Shown: one piece after another, positions 63,961-64,000 of the stretch
Layout: every line of letters begins with the position of its first letter
Position numbering within the stretch: the first letter of the stretch is position 1
Source: Hemicordylus capensis
Lineage: Eukaryota > Chordata > Lepidosauria > Squamata > Cordylidae
DNA length: 64,000 nt
Assembly: GCF_027244095.1 (NCBI RefSeq)
Contig: NC_069670.1
Span: 15,953,320-16,017,319 of the forward strand
Reading direction: 5' to 3'
The notes under the pieces: model-generated
Database searches by the model: none
What the model was told of the DNA's origin: nothing
What the model saw: the letters and a program-made list of their open reading frames with translations, nothing else
Translations under genes and position numbers: made by a program

Positions 63961-64000
63961 CACAGAAGCAGAAGGGTTTGTGAATCAAGTGGCCACTGTA

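Larger units (their letters stand above)
57610..64000. repeat. Inverted partial copy of the gene 6 arm
   Basis: Read on the minus strand this segment follows 36.8 kb to 52.69 kb (without the transposon): Sauria SINE, microsatellite, SINEs, transposon empty site, short MITE, CBP promoter, intron, coding exon and 3' flank. It is visibly more diverged than copies 1 and 2 are from each other. It has its own indels: about 580 extra bases at 59237-59812, a deletion upstream of the promoter near 60600, and a CR1-like piece at 63356-63587. It continues past the window end. Confidence 0.9.

Noticed and set aside
1-64000. CRISPR arrays, prokaryotic operons, LTR retroelements
   Set aside because: No spaced direct repeats of CRISPR type, no bacterial gene organisation, and no LTR pair or gag/pol-type frame were recognised.

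Overview
The window looks like nuclear DNA of a squamate reptile (lizard or snake). The evidence is a cluster of scale-type beta-keratin (corneous beta-protein, CBP) genes with the standard layout: TATA box, short noncoding exon 1, intron of about 1.1-1.65 kb, and one coding exon. Around them lie tRNA-derived SINEs, Sauria-type SINEs (tRNA head, BovB-like tail), BovB/RTE-like and CR1-like LINE pieces and many short hAT-like elements. No prokaryotic features, tRNA genes, rRNA genes or CRISPR arrays were seen, and I recognised no retrovirus or LTR element.

Layout. Duplicon copy 1 runs from base 1 to about 19.3 kb. It holds a head-to-head CBP pair (gene 1, minus, CDS 3590-4069; gene 2, plus, CDS 9272-9790), an orphan CBP promoter and exon 1 at 12.3-12.4 kb (minus), and the promoter, exon 1 and 5' intron of gene 3. 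Gene 3 switches within its intron near 19.3 kb to gene-2-like sequence and ends in a coding exon with one premature stop (19721-20206). From 22,220 the same order repeats as copy 2, to about 51.1 kb: gene 4 (25863-26342, minus), gene 5 (31646-32164, plus), the orphan exon 1 at 34.7 kb, and gene 6 (51515-52027), a pseudogene. After a 4.9-kb spacer (52.7-57.6 kb) with a LINE reverse-transcriptase fossil, a U2 snRNA fragment and a MIR-like SINE, an inverted copy of the gene 6 arm runs from 57.6 kb to the window end and carries pseudogene 7 (58291-58785, minus).

The most striking object is a 9,752-bp hAT DNA transposon at 38957-48708 in copy 2. It has TAGGGATGTGC termini and a perfect 8-bp target duplication, and the matching empty site is present in copy 1 and in the inverted arm. 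It carries its own TATA box, an arginine/glycine-rich ORF, an overlapping 741-codon BED-finger hAT transposase ORF, a poly(A) signal, two tandem-repeat arrays and a long hairpin near its right end. Short elements with the same termini and 8-bp target duplications sit elsewhere in the window and are candidate non-autonomous partners.

Genes 1, 2, 4 and 5 look intact. Gene 3 and the gene 6/7 type have premature stops, and two loci keep only a promoter and exon 1. The region reads as a multigene family changing by tandem and inverted duplication, intronic recombination and 3'-end homogenisation. Copies 1 and 2 are so alike that an assembly artefact must be excluded by long reads.
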